This document shows positions 1-9,642 of a DNA stretch of 64,000 nt, piece by piece. The notes below the pieces were generated by a model. That model worked only from the letters and a program-made list of their open reading frames with translations. It was not told the DNA's origin and did not search any database. The stretch's first letter is position 1; each line of letters starts with the position of its first letter. The stretch comes from Candidatus Minthosoma caballi (GTDB lineage Bacteria; Bacteroidota; Bacteroidia; Bacteroidales; Bacteroidaceae): positions 1-64,000 of the forward strand of contig JAGHVC010000155.1 in assembly GCA_018064505.1 (NCBI GenBank), written 5' to 3'. A program made the translations under genes and the position numbers.

Positions 1-609
1 AAGATTTTAATTCCACTCTTCTCCCTTTTCATACTCGTAGCTTGTGGCAACAAAGCAGAAAATGCAGCTAATGCAGGCGAGAATGACTCAGTTGCCGTTG
101 CCGAGAAGACAGAAAAGGCAGGAAGTGCTGACGATGCTGCTGACGGTGTTGCAGCAAGCCAGACAAAAGAAGGGGCAAAGGCCTTCGTTGAGGCTGTTTA
201 CAAGACTTATCTTAACCCTACGGCAGAAGACGAGAATAAGCTTGACAATGCAGAAATCACTCTCTTCGGCATGGCATACATGGATAAGTACATGTCCGAC
301 AACCTTCAGGAAAAGATTGTAGAAGCCAACGATAGGCAGATTGCCATCGACGAAGTGTTCTTGGATTTTGATGTGTGGACAAACTCACAGGACAACACAG
401 GCTTTAAGCTCAAAGAAGTTAACAATGTAGAATTCACTGGCGAAACAGCAACTCTTGAGGTAGTGTTGACAAATGGCACTGACGAGATAAAGGTGTATCC
501 AATCATTGAATACAACAAAGACAAGAGCCGCTGGTTTGTTTGCGACTTCTATGTTTCTGGCAAGAAATTCCTTCGTATCATAGAGGATTATCTCGACGGA
601 GGTATTTAA
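1..609 (+). CDS. Lipoprotein, 5' truncated by window edge
   Basis: Frame 1 open from base 1: KILIPLFSLFILVACGNKAEN (lipobox LVAC) ending RIIEDYLDGGI*; tracked ORF 271..609 is its in-frame tail. Confidence 0.8.
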   Translation, partial: KILIPLFSLFILVACGNKAENAANAGENDSVAVAEKTEKAGSADDAADGVAASQTKEGAKAFVEAVYKTYLNPTAEDENKLDNAEITLFGMAYMDKYMSDNLQEKIVEANDRQIAIDEVFLDFDVWTNSQDNTGFKLKEVNNVEFTGETATLEVVLTNGTDEIKVYPIIEYNKDKSRWFVCDFYVSGKKFLRIIEDYLDGGI

Positions 610-611
610 TA

Positions 612-790
612 GTTTTTAAGTTTTTGAGGTTTTGAGGTTTTGAGGTTTGAGGTTTTGAGGTTTTTGAGTTTGAGATTACCCTCATTCAGCCAAAGGTAAC
701 TACACCTCACCCCCTCACCCCCCTAACAACCTAATAACTTAAAACCTTAAAACCTTAAAACCTTAAAACCTCAAAACCTTAAAACCTCAC
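612..790. repeat. Intergenic inverted-repeat element with low-complexity arms (TTTTGAGG / CCTTAAAA) and a conserved unique core (672-710)
   Basis: Arms complementary by eye; core GAGATTACCCTCATTCAGCCAAAGGTAACTACACCTCAC recurs at 20878-20916 with 4 mismatches. Confidence 0.75.
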
Positions 791-862
791 CCCATCATCA
801 CGATGATGTGAGCTTGTGAGATCTCTTCTTTTATTAACTAAAACTAATACAACGCCGTTGTT

Positions 863-2536
863 TTATTGTAAGCGGAAAGTGATAGGAAGAACGAAGCGTG
901 AGCGGACAGCTTTGCCTCGCTGTTTGCCTGGTTCCCACTTGCCCGAAGTCGCTTTGACCACTCTGACTGCTTCGTCTTCGAGAGCTTTATGAGCTGTGGC
1001 TTGAATCTGCTCGTCTGAGTAGTTCTCGCTCAGCTTTTTGTATGCTGTAACAGTTAACACATTGGTTGAGTCAAGGGCTATGCCTTTAGGCTCTTTCACA
1101 GCCACTTCGCTCAGTGTGCCATCTTTCTCGACAATGAAACCGACCATCTTTCTGCCTGTAGCTCCTGCTTCCTGAGCTAACTGAGGATAGCGTATGTTTC
1201 GTGCAAAGTATAGCATCAATGCTTCGTTTCCTTCTTTGTAAGCAGGCGCTTCTTCGCATATTTCAAACACCTCATCGCCGTCACTCATAGGTTGAGTGTT
1301 CCCCTTTGTAGTAATGATGAGAACGGTATTCTTCACATCGTCACCGTATATTGCCTTGGCAGAAGCGCTGCCCACTACATCCATTGACTCAATGGACTCT
1401 GGAGGCAAATGAAGTAGTTCGTCGTAGGTGATTTCTTTGTCATCAACAAAGATGCTGGTGTTCTCCGCATCTATTCCCATTCCCATAAACTCTTCGCCTT
1501 CAAAATGTATGCGGTCTGTATTGACATAGCATGTGTCAGCAGGGATTTCTGCTTTTTCTTTGCTTTCTGCTTTGACATCCCAGAATTTTGGCGTACCTTT
1601 GTCATCGAGTTTGTTTACTGCCTCTTCGATTGGGGTGATGAACTTAGGAGTGGCGAATGCACATAGTGCAACTGCTGCCACAGGGAGCATGTAGAGGGCT
1701 TTGCCTCGTCTCCACGGATTGGAATTCTTTTTGTACATCATAGTAATTCTTTTTTTGATTAAACTGTGATTAAAGTTGTTGGCAAAAGTGTAGGAGCTGG
1801 CGCCAACAGCTTTTTTTATTAATATCTCTTGATAGCCTCGCAGAGTGATGCCATGCTGGAGCACATAGTCGTCAGCCTCATATTCGTGCACATCACGAAG
1901 ACTCATGCCGAAGATGTAAGCCAATGGATTCCACCATTGCAGCATCTGCACAAAGGTGAGCAGGATGATGTCCACAGAGTGATGGCAGCGTATGTGCCCA
2001 GTCTCGTGAAGGATAATTTCACGACCGTTGTTGTCGTGGTCAGTTTGGCTAATCACGATGTTATTCAACCAACTGAAAGGTGCTACATCGTCAGCATGGC
2101 AATAGATGTTTATTCCATCCTTTGATTCGTTCCACAAACTGCCTCCACGAATCACCATTCCCATTCGACAGAACTGCACTGCACGAACCAGCAACACTAC
2201 CGCCATACCTATTATATATATGATGCTGACAATCGTGAACCACGACATCGTTGTGTCTTCTGCTGGTGTCACAACCATTTCTGGACCAATGGCTTGCTGA
2301 ATCGGAATGCCCACATCTATCATTTGCTGTTGAGCTGCTTTCACCACAGGCTGTTCGTCGAGCGACAAAATGGGGATGTTGCATAGAGGTAAGCAGATAG
2401 CAGATATGAGTATGGTAAGCAACATCATCCTGTTGAATCGGAAAAACTTCTCTTTCCTCAGCATCAGCATGTATGGCATGTAAAGCAATGTAAGCACGAA
2501 TGCCGATTTGATAGCATATAGCAATAATTCTTTCAT
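863..2536 (-). CDS. M56-family (BlaR1/MecR1-like) sensor metallopeptidase with C-terminal TonB-like domain
   Basis: Multiple TM segments, HETGHIRCHHSVD zinc motif, C-terminal TonB-like YPQLAQEAG... Confidence 0.85.
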   Translation of the reverse strand: MKELLLYAIKSAFVLTLLYMPYMLMLRKEKFFRFNRMMLLTILISAICLPLCNIPILSLDEQPVVKAAQQQMIDVGIPIQQAIGPEMVVTPAEDTTMSWFTIVSIIYIIGMAVVLLVRAVQFCRMGMVIRGGSLWNESKDGINIYCHADDVAPFSWLNNIVISQTDHDNNGREIILHETGHIRCHHSVDIILLTFVQMLQWWNPLAYIFGMSLRDVHEYEADDYVLQHGITLRGYQEILIKKAVGASSYTFANNFNHSLIKKRITMMYKKNSNPWRRGKALYMLPVAAVALCAFATPKFITPIEEAVNKLDDKGTPKFWDVKAESKEKAEIPADTCYVNTDRIHFEGEEFMGMGIDAENTSIFVDDKEITYDELLHLPPESIESMDVVGSASAKAIYGDDVKNTVLIITTKGNTQPMSDGDEVFEICEEAPAYKEGNEALMLYFARNIRYPQLAQEAGATGRKMVGFIVEKDGTLSEVAVKEPKGIALDSTNVLTVTAYKKLSENYSDEQIQATAHKALEDEAVRVVKATSGKWEPGKQRGKAVRSRFVLPITFRLQ

Positions 2537-2589
2537 TTCCTTTCTATCCTTTTTTCGTTGAGTTTTATAGATCCTTTTCCGAAAAACGA

Positions 2590-2967
2590 CTATTCTTCAA
2601 TTGTTTGCAGCAATTCCATTATCTCCTCTGTACTCAGCTTCTCTTCCTTTATGAAGTAACTGAACATCGACTTCAAACTGCCATCAAAGAAATTCTTTTT
2701 CACGCTCTGCATAGTCATTCGTGTGTATTCCTGTCGAGTGATCTTTGCTACATACCACTGCGTCTTGCCCTGTCCTTCTTTTTTGAAATAATCTACAAAT
2801 CCTTTCTCATACAGAATTTTCATGTAGGTTGCAATCGTGGTGTAAGTAGGCTTTGGTTCCTCATAGCGGTTGAGAATGTCATGGCCGCAAGCTGCATGGT
2901 TGATGTCCCAGAGTATTGACATAATCTGAAACTCCACTTTTGTTAATGTGTTGTCTTTCCGTTTCAT
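2590..2967 (-). CDS. BlaI/MecI/CopY-family transcriptional repressor
   Basis: KVEFQIMSILWDINHAA...TYTTIATYMKILYEKGFV; adjacent to BlaR1-like gene. Confidence 0.88.
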   Translation of the reverse strand: MKRKDNTLTKVEFQIMSILWDINHAACGHDILNRYEEPKPTYTTIATYMKILYEKGFVDYFKKEGQGKTQWYVAKITRQEYTRMTMQSVKKNFFDGSLKSMFSYFIKEEKLSTEEIMELLQTIEE

Positions 2968-3401
2968 AAAAAGTTCCCTCTCTAACTTTCCCTTTCAAGA
3001 GGAAAGGACACCGTGTGAGGTGGCTGGGCGTCGTTTTCGTTTCTGTTTGCAAAGTAAGTGCATCAAAATCTATTTCGTAATGTTTCAAAATCGAAAACTT
3101 ACGAAAACCATTCGTTTTTAACATTTATTATTCGAAATGCAAGGTTTATTAATCGAAATAGGAATGAATCCGCTATCTCAGTGCCTTTGAAAAGGAATAA
3201 GGCAACAGATGGAGTCCGACTATGGGGGGAGGACATAAGTCCGTCGCTCGTATTGCCCTGCTAAAGTGCTTAAACCTCAGTGATTTATATTCAAAAGGGT
3301 AAGTGGACAAGTATATTTGCGAAAATACAGCATCGTTGCGTGAGATTCGGAACATTGTGTATTTTTTCTGCCTTTTTCTTGCTTATAATAAAATAAACAT
3401 C

Positions 3402-3600
3402 TATATTTGCACACAGATTTGGAAACGAGGCGGCAACCTGCTGCTTTCGTGCAAGGGAATCAGGTGAAAGACCTGGACAGTTCCTGCTGCTGTAACTCCT
3501 AAGTTTTGAAGAGCTGGCACACACAAGTCACTGCGATAAGCGGGAAGACGCCGACTCAAGGAGAAGTCAGAATACCTGCCAAAGTCTGAACAATGGCAAA
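3402..3600 (+). promoter_or_regulatory. Cobalamin riboswitch with own promoter (TATATTTG 3402-3409)
   Basis: AAGGGAATCAGGTGAAAGACCTGGACAG...CACTGCGATAAGCGGGAAGACGCCGACTCAAGGAGAAGTCAGAATACCTGCC matches conserved cobalamin riboswitch blocks including the B12-box region. Confidence 0.88.
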
Positions 3601-3892
3601 TGCGCAACACAGGAGATTTGGGCGCGCTGCTGAAATTCTTTTTTATCAAGAATTCTTTTGAAAGGTTAAGGGTTAAAGGTTAAAGACCTCCTCTCTTAGT
3701 ATAGCGTCTCAACGACTCGTGTGCAAAATTGAACACAGAGACACGAAGACACAGAGTTTCTTTTTCTCTGGTGTTCTGCATGTCGAAGTTTTAAAAACTC
3801 TGTGACTCTCGTTTATATACTCGAAGGGGAGAAACTGTACTCGACTCTCGATATTTTTTTCAGTTTATATAATAATTCGTTTAAAGTTGGTG

Positions 3893-3935
3893 AAAATAGG
3901 GCATCCGATAGCGTTCGGTTTTGCCCTATTTTTTA
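3893..3935 (+). terminator. Rho-independent terminator upstream of the GH43 promoter
   Basis: AAAATAGGGCatCCGAtagcgtTCGGttttGCCCTATTTTTT. Confidence 0.8.
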
Positions 3936-3978
3936 TATCTTTGCAACGGAATACTATCAATCTTATTTTTTTCAACCT

Positions 3979-5589
3979 ATGAAGTTATCCAAAATCATGA
4001 AATCGGTGGCTGCTGCGATGATGCTGGCTCCACTGAGTGCTGTGGCACAGAATCCTTACATGCCTATGTGGGAGTATATCCCTGACGGCGAGCCTTATGT
4101 GTTTGAAGACCCTGATCGCCCGGGAGAGTACAGGGTGTATGTGTATGGTTCTCACGACAACCTCATCACTCAGTATTGCGGTCGTGATCAGGTGGCGTGG
4201 TCTGCTCCTGTTAATGACTTGACTAATTGGCGCTATGATGGCATTATTTTCCGCTCGGTTATTGGTGCTGATGGCCGTCCGCTGAAGGCAGATGGGGTGG
4301 CAGATGTATTGTTTGCGCCAGATGTGACTATGAAGATAGGCAAGGACGGAAAGAAGAAATACTATCTCTATCCTAATAATCAGGAGTGGGGGCGCAATGG
4401 ACAGGTGGCTGTGAGCGACCGCCCAGATGGCCCATTCAAGGTGATTAACTGGGACAAGAGTAATCCTACTCGCAATGATGGTGTGCTTCAGTTCGACCCT
4501 GCAGTGTTTGTGGATGATGATGGCAGAGTGTATGGCTACTGGGGTTTTGAGCATTCATACGCTGCTGAGTTTGACCCAGAGACAATGGCAACGGTGAAGC
4601 CTGGCACGCAGATTGTTGATGGCATGGTGTCTCACTGCAAGGAGCCTGGAGAATTCCGCTTCTTTGAGGCTTCGTCTATGCGAAAGATTCAAGACAAGTA
4701 TGTGTTTATCTACAGTCGTATGACAGGCGAGGGCGAGTTTGGTCTTCCTTCTGTCAACTACACTCTTGCTTATGCTTATTCAGATAGTCCTCTTGGCCCT
4801 TGGACATACGGCGGCACGCTGATAGATGGTCGTGCTCGCGATAAGGACGAAAACGGCAACACTATCTGCACAGCTGTTCCATACGGCAACACGCACGGAA
4901 GTCTTTGCGAGATAAACGGCAAGTGGTGGGTGTTCTATCATCGCCAGACAGGCACCGATGAATACTCTCGTCAGGCTATGGTGGCTCCTGTGACTGTGAA
5001 AGTGGAGAAGGGCAAAGGCGGAAAGGTGACTATTTCGGAGGGTGAATACAATTCTGAGGGCTTCTGCACAGAGGGCTTGAATCCTCTCAACCGCTCAATG
5101 GCAGGCTGGGCTTGCTACCTTATCAATCCTAAGGGAGTGGAGCACAATTATCCAAACAATGTGTTCTCTGGCTCGTATGTGAAGGCAACTCGTGTAGGCA
5201 CTGACATGGAGGAGGCACTGGGAAGCTTGAGAGAGCCATATTGCCCTGTAATCAACAACACCAATGGCTCTATTGTTGGCTACAAATATTTCAACTTCGA
5301 CCACACAGCAAAGGCAAATGCCATCGACCTCAATGTGCGCATCAAGCCAGAGGGTACGGACGGCAAAGTCACCGTGATGGTCGGAAATCCAAAGGAAAGT
5401 CTAGGCGGCAAGAAGATTGGTGAGTTCAGCGTCAGCAAGGATGCTAAGAAGGAGATGACCGAGGTAAGCATATCTGTCAATGCTCTCAAGGACATCAAGG
5501 GCAAGCAAGCACTCTTCTTCGTCTTTGCTTCAAGCATAGAAGACAAGTCAATCTGCGAACTCTATGATTTCCAGTTTGTGAAGAAATAA
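3979..5589 (+). CDS. Secreted glycoside hydrolase family 43-like protein
   Basis: Signal peptide MKLSKIMKSVAAAMMLAPLSAVAQ; GH43-like YVFEDPDRPGEYRVYVYGSHD...LFAPDV...FDPAVFVDDDGRVYGYWG; TATCTTTG -7 box at 3936 supports start at 3979 rather than 3802. Confidence 0.82.
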   Translation: MKLSKIMKSVAAAMMLAPLSAVAQNPYMPMWEYIPDGEPYVFEDPDRPGEYRVYVYGSHDNLITQYCGRDQVAWSAPVNDLTNWRYDGIIFRSVIGADGRPLKADGVADVLFAPDVTMKIGKDGKKKYYLYPNNQEWGRNGQVAVSDRPDGPFKVINWDKSNPTRNDGVLQFDPAVFVDDDGRVYGYWGFEHSYAAEFDPETMATVKPGTQIVDGMVSHCKEPGEFRFFEASSMRKIQDKYVFIYSRMTGEGEFGLPSVNYTLAYAYSDSPLGPWTYGGTLIDGRARDKDENGNTICTAVPYGNTHGSLCEINGKWWVFYHRQTGTDEYSRQAMVAPVTVKVEKGKGGKVTISEGEYNSEGFCTEGLNPLNRSMAGWACYLINPKGVEHNYPNNVFSGSYVKATRVGTDMEEALGSLREPYCPVINNTNGSIVGYKYFNFDHTAKANAIDLNVRIKPEGTDGKVTVMVGNPKESLGGKKIGEFSVSKDAKKEMTEVSISVNALKDIKGKQALFFVFASSIEDKSICELYDFQFVKK

Positions 5590-5756
5590 GAATAGCGTTA
5601 TTTATTGTGTACAAAGAAAGATTCCAAACAATTGCTTGGAATCTTTCTTTGTGCTTATTTGAATTTTTTTGTGTGTTCTGCTTGAATTGATGCCATTGAA
5701 GTTAAAGGCTAGTTAAAAATGCAGATGTGCTTTTGAGTCATCTCCAATAATTCAGA

Positions 5757-6881
5757 TTAGAATAGACGGCCGATGGTGAAATTGAGCGAATTCAACCCGG
5801 ATGGGCATTGCTTGCCAGTGAAGAATTGATGCTCGTAGCCGACGCCAAAAAGATAGCCCCCTCGCATGGAATATTGAATGTCAATGCCTGCGCCAACGAG
5901 ATTGTAGTGATGCTTCTGAATAGCACTGCTGCGTGGGTGGAGCTTGCCATGCTGCTGAAGGTGCATGAGTGAGGAAACTCCATAAGCTGAGAATGTCCAT
6001 GTGTCGTATCTGTTTTGAATTGGCAGGCTGTAGCCAAGTCTGCCAGTGAGCGACCATTGATGAATACTGCCCATGACATTGTTGAAAGGAGGATAGTCTT
6101 CGTCCCAATGCAAATAAAGTAGCTCGTGGCAAGGAGTGTATCCGATGCCTGTAAAGAGGTGCTTGTAAATGACATTCGCCATGAAGCTGTGACTCTGGGA
6201 GATGTGTTTCCAGTTGTTGCCGTTGTACCAGCCAATACCGCTTCCGACTCTTATGGATGTAAGCGCATCTGTCCATGAGACAGCTTTGACAGCAGGGAAG
6301 TCCGTCCATTGGTTGTCATTTTCATTGTCACTTATGACCATTGTGCGCCAAGGCATGGTGTAATCCTCTGTGAATGTGCCAAGAATGGCAATTGGCTTTT
6401 CGTGAGGGAAGGCATTGCACACTTCTAGAATCTTGTAGTCGGAAGGAAAGCCATAGAGAGTGAATCGGTATGCAACGCCGTTGTTGTATGCTCTCACTTC
6501 AAGCAGCATTCCCTCTTTTGTTTCCAGATGCATGCAGTTGTACGAACCGAGCATTTGATCGAGCCGTTCGTCTTTGCTCTCTGGCAGGTCAACCAGATTT
6601 TCGCCTTCTTCGAACAAAACGATGTCTGTTTTGCCAAACGAACATCTGCGGCCTTGGCATTTTGATGTCAATCCTATCTCTCGATTCATCAGGATTTGCC
6701 TTTTGCCTTTGGTCACATCCATCGTCATTTTTGTGGGAACGAAGAAACGGCTAGCTCCTTTCCTCGCTCGGTTGGTACGAAGAGTCACCTGGATATTCCC
6801 GTCTGGAGAAGTCAGCTCATACTGTGCATGTGCTGCTAATGCTATTATGAGGGTGAGTAAAATACTAATGAATCTTTTCAT
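5757..6881 (-). CDS. GH97 N-terminal-like domain fused to a C-terminal outer-membrane beta-barrel-like region
   Basis: N-term QYELTSPDGNIQVTLR...NNGVAYRFTLYG resembles GH97_N; C-term alternating aromatic/hydrophobic strands ending NFTIGRLF. Confidence 0.6.
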   Translation of the reverse strand: MKRFISILLTLIIALAAHAQYELTSPDGNIQVTLRTNRARKGASRFFVPTKMTMDVTKGKRQILMNREIGLTSKCQGRRCSFGKTDIVLFEEGENLVDLPESKDERLDQMLGSYNCMHLETKEGMLLEVRAYNNGVAYRFTLYGFPSDYKILEVCNAFPHEKPIAILGTFTEDYTMPWRTMVISDNENDNQWTDFPAVKAVSWTDALTSIRVGSGIGWYNGNNWKHISQSHSFMANVIYKHLFTGIGYTPCHELLYLHWDEDYPPFNNVMGSIHQWSLTGRLGYSLPIQNRYDTWTFSAYGVSSLMHLQQHGKLHPRSSAIQKHHYNLVGAGIDIQYSMRGGYLFGVGYEHQFFTGKQCPSGLNSLNFTIGRLF

Positions 6882-7094
6882 ATCGATGCAGTTTTTGATA
6901 CAGGTATGTACCTCTGTTTTCGTTTGCAAAAATAAAGTATTTGTTTTTATTAAACAAACGAAATGCTAATAATAATATGTATAATGTCATTTTTTCGCAG
7001 AAAAGTTTGTAAAGTACGCAGAGAAATATTTATATTTGCATAACTTATTAACTGTAAGTCTAAAAATAACTAATCAAACAAAAATACAAAATCA

Positions 7095-8018
7095 ATGAAA
7101 CCAACACTTTTCCTCCTTGCTGCAGGTATGGGAAGCCGCTATGGCGGTTTGAAGCAGCTTGATGGTCTTGGACCAAATGGTGAAACAATCATGGACTACT
7201 CAATCTACGATGCTGTTCAGGCAGGATTCGGCAAGATTGTGTGGGTTATCCGTAAGGACTTCGAAGAGCAGTTCCGCACTCAGATTCTTTCAAAGTATGA
7301 CGGTGTAGTGCCTTGCGAGCTTTGCTTCCAGAGCATCGACGCTCTTCCAGAAGGTTTCTCATGCCCAGAAGGTCGCGTTAAGCCATGGGGGACAAATCAC
7401 GCTGTGCTCATGGGTAAGGATGTCATCAAAGAGCCATTCTGCGTAATCAACTGCGACGATTTCTACAACCGCGACGCTTTCATGGTAATCGGCAAATTCC
7501 TCTCAGAGCTTCCTGACGACGCTAAGGGCCAGTACGCAATGGTTGGTTTCCGTGTAGGCAACACTCTCTCAGAGAATGGCACTGTGTCTCGTGGCATTTG
7601 CGGTCGTGATGACAAAGGCAACCTCACTACATGTGTAGAGCGCACTAAGATTGCTCGCCTCGAAGATGGCTCTGTTGCATTCCGTGCAGACAACAAGGAC
7701 GATGGCGAATGGGTTCCTGTAGCAGAAGAGGCACCATGCTCAATGAACATGTGGGGTTTCACTCCTGATTATTTCAACTACTCTGAAGAATACTTCAAGG
7801 AGTTCCTTTCTGATCCTGCTAACATGGAGAATCTCAAGTCTGAGTTCTTCATTCCTCTCATGGTGAACAAGCTCATCAACGAGGGCACTGCTACTTGCAA
7901 GGTGCTTGACACAACTTCTAAGTGGTTTGGCGTGACTTATTCTGAGGATCGCCCTGACACAGTGGCTCGCATAGCTAAGCTGGTTGAGGATGGAGTTTAT
8001 CCAAACAAGCTTTTCTAA
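7095..8018 (+). CDS. Sugar nucleotidyltransferase family protein
   Basis: FLLAAGMGSRYGGLKQLDGLGPNGETIMDYSIYDA nucleotide-binding motif. Confidence 0.85.
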   Translation: MKPTLFLLAAGMGSRYGGLKQLDGLGPNGETIMDYSIYDAVQAGFGKIVWVIRKDFEEQFRTQILSKYDGVVPCELCFQSIDALPEGFSCPEGRVKPWGTNHAVLMGKDVIKEPFCVINCDDFYNRDAFMVIGKFLSELPDDAKGQYAMVGFRVGNTLSENGTVSRGICGRDDKGNLTTCVERTKIARLEDGSVAFRADNKDDGEWVPVAEEAPCSMNMWGFTPDYFNYSEEYFKEFLSDPANMENLKSEFFIPLMVNKLINEGTATCKVLDTTSKWFGVTYSEDRPDTVARIAKLVEDGVYPNKLF

Positions 8019-8098
8019 TAAAAGAATGAGAATAGAGTGTGAGGAATAAGTCTTAAAGATAAAAACAAGAACATCTCATGCACTCGTAAAAAATAATA

Positions 8099-8140
8099 AC
8101 CGCCTGTAGCTTTCTCGATGAAGGCCGCAGGCGGTATTTT
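8099..8140 (+). terminator. Rho-independent terminator
   Basis: ACCGCCTG...CAGGCGGTATTTT. Confidence 0.7.
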
Positions 8141-8215
8141 ATTAATAGTTTTCTCCTTACTTATTACCGTATTTTGCGTATATTGTTGTAGATATTGTAC
8201 AAAATGCTATTTTGG

Positions 8216-8270
8216 TTGCAAAAAGATAGCAAAACATTTGTTTAGATTGCAAAAAGATAGCTAACTTTGC
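8216..8270 (+). promoter_or_regulatory. Promoter region with duplicated 15-mer
   Basis: TTGCAAAAAGATAGC at 8216-8230 and 8247-8261 followed by TAACTTTGC (-7-like). Confidence 0.65.
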
Positions 8271-8362
8271 ATCGGCAATTACAAAATGACACACCAAACA
8301 ACACAAACACGTTAAGTAATTAAGGTTTTTTGATTAACGAATTATAAAACAATTTGGGTATT

Positions 8363-9088
8363 ATGAAAAGATTGATGAAAGTAGCAGCACTTGCAGCTGC
8401 AGTTGCAATGCCTTTGATGGCAAATGCTCAGGATAAAGTGGAGGCTTCAATTGGGGCTGATGTAGTCAGCAGTTACATCTGGCGCGGTCAGGATCTCGGC
8501 GGAGCAGCTATTCAGCCAACAATAGGTCTCGAATACAAAGGCTTGAGCCTTGAAGCATGGGGCTCATACGGAATTCAGGACAAAGATGACACAAAGGAGT
8601 TTGACCTCACGCTTTCATACACAACAGGAGGCTTAACTGTAGGTTTGATAGACTACTTCTGTGTAGGAGGCCCTGAAAATTGCCCAGCAAAGTATTTTCT
8701 CTATGATGCTCACAAGACTGCTCACACATTTGAAGCAAATGTAGGTTATGATTTCGGATGCTTGTCTGTGAACTGGTTCACAAACATTGGAGGTGTTGAT
8801 GCATATACTGAAAAAGGTAAGCGAGCATATACTTCTTATATTGAGTTAGCAGCTCCATTCAAGCTTGGAGGCTTGGATTGGGAAGCTCAGCTTGGAGCTA
8901 TTCCATATAGTGCTAATACAGGATATTACGAAGATGTGAATGCGACTGATTTTGCTGTGACAAATGTGACATTGAAGGCTTCAAAGGACATTAAGATTAC
9001 TGATTCATTCTCAGTGCCATTGTTCGGAGCAATCACTGCAAATCCAAGCACACAGAAGCTGTTCTTCACAGCGGGGATCACTTTCTAA
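8363..9088 (+). CDS. TorF-family putative porin
   Basis: Signal peptide then DKVEASIGADVVSSYIWRGQDLGGAAIQPTIGLEYKGLSLEAWGSY, typical of TorF; upstream of P-II/amt. Confidence 0.8.
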   Translation: MKRLMKVAALAAAVAMPLMANAQDKVEASIGADVVSSYIWRGQDLGGAAIQPTIGLEYKGLSLEAWGSYGIQDKDDTKEFDLTLSYTTGGLTVGLIDYFCVGGPENCPAKYFLYDAHKTAHTFEANVGYDFGCLSVNWFTNIGGVDAYTEKGKRAYTSYIELAAPFKLGGLDWEAQLGAIPYSANTGYYEDVNATDFAVTNVTLKASKDIKITDSFSVPLFGAITANPSTQKLFFTAGITF

Positions 9089-9280
9089 AAGTCCCCTAAC
9101 CCCCGAAGGGGGAAGCCATGCGGAATGCAGGTAATTAAATTTGTGCTATGTTGGTGTTATCTATAGGCGACACCAAAGAATGGCTTTTCAAGGGGAATTA
9201 TAACACAATACACAAACACAAAATAATGTCATCCGCCCCCACAATCCGGATGGCACGCCCCCTTCGGGGGACGGGGGGCT
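9089..9280. repeat. Nested palindromic intergenic element, copy 1
   Basis: Left arm AAGTCCCCTAACCCCCGAAGGGGGAAGCCATGCGGA, right arm TCCGGATGGCACGCCCCCTTCGGGGGACGGGGGGCT. Confidence 0.88.
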
Positions 9281-9285
9281 AAACT

Positions 9286-9642
9286 ATGAAGAAAATTGAG
9301 GCTATTATTCGTGCCACTAAGTTTGACGATGTCAAGGATGCCCTTCAGGAGGCAGACATTGAGTGGTTTAGCTATTATGATGTTCGAGGCGTAGGCAAGA
9401 TGCGCCAGTCACGCGTCTATCGTGGCGTAAAGTATGACACAAGTTTCATTGAGCGTATTCTCATCAGCATCGTTGTGCGCGATGTGAATGTAGAAAAGAC
9501 AATACAGGCAGTGGTGAAGGCTGCTCAGACAGGCGAAGTAGGCGATGGCCGTGTGTTCGTAATTCCTGTTGAGGATAGCATACGCATTCGTACTGGAGAA
9601 AGAGGCGACATTGCTCTCTACAACGCAGAAAACGCTAAGTAA
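9286..9642 (+). CDS. P-II family nitrogen regulatory protein
   Basis: MKKIEAIIRATKFDDVKDAL...VYRGVKYD...GEVGDGRVFVIPVEDSIRIRTGERG. Confidence 0.93.
   Translation: MKKIEAIIRATKFDDVKDALQEADIEWFSYYDVRGVGKMRQSRVYRGVKYDTSFIERILISIVVRDVNVEKTIQAVVKAAQTGEVGDGRVFVIPVEDSIRIRTGERGDIALYNAENAK

Noticed and set aside
3802-3978. N-terminal extension of the GH43 ORF in the track
   Set aside because: It would translate through the terminator hairpin (3893-3935) and upstream of the TATCTTTG promoter; the signal peptide begins at 3979.
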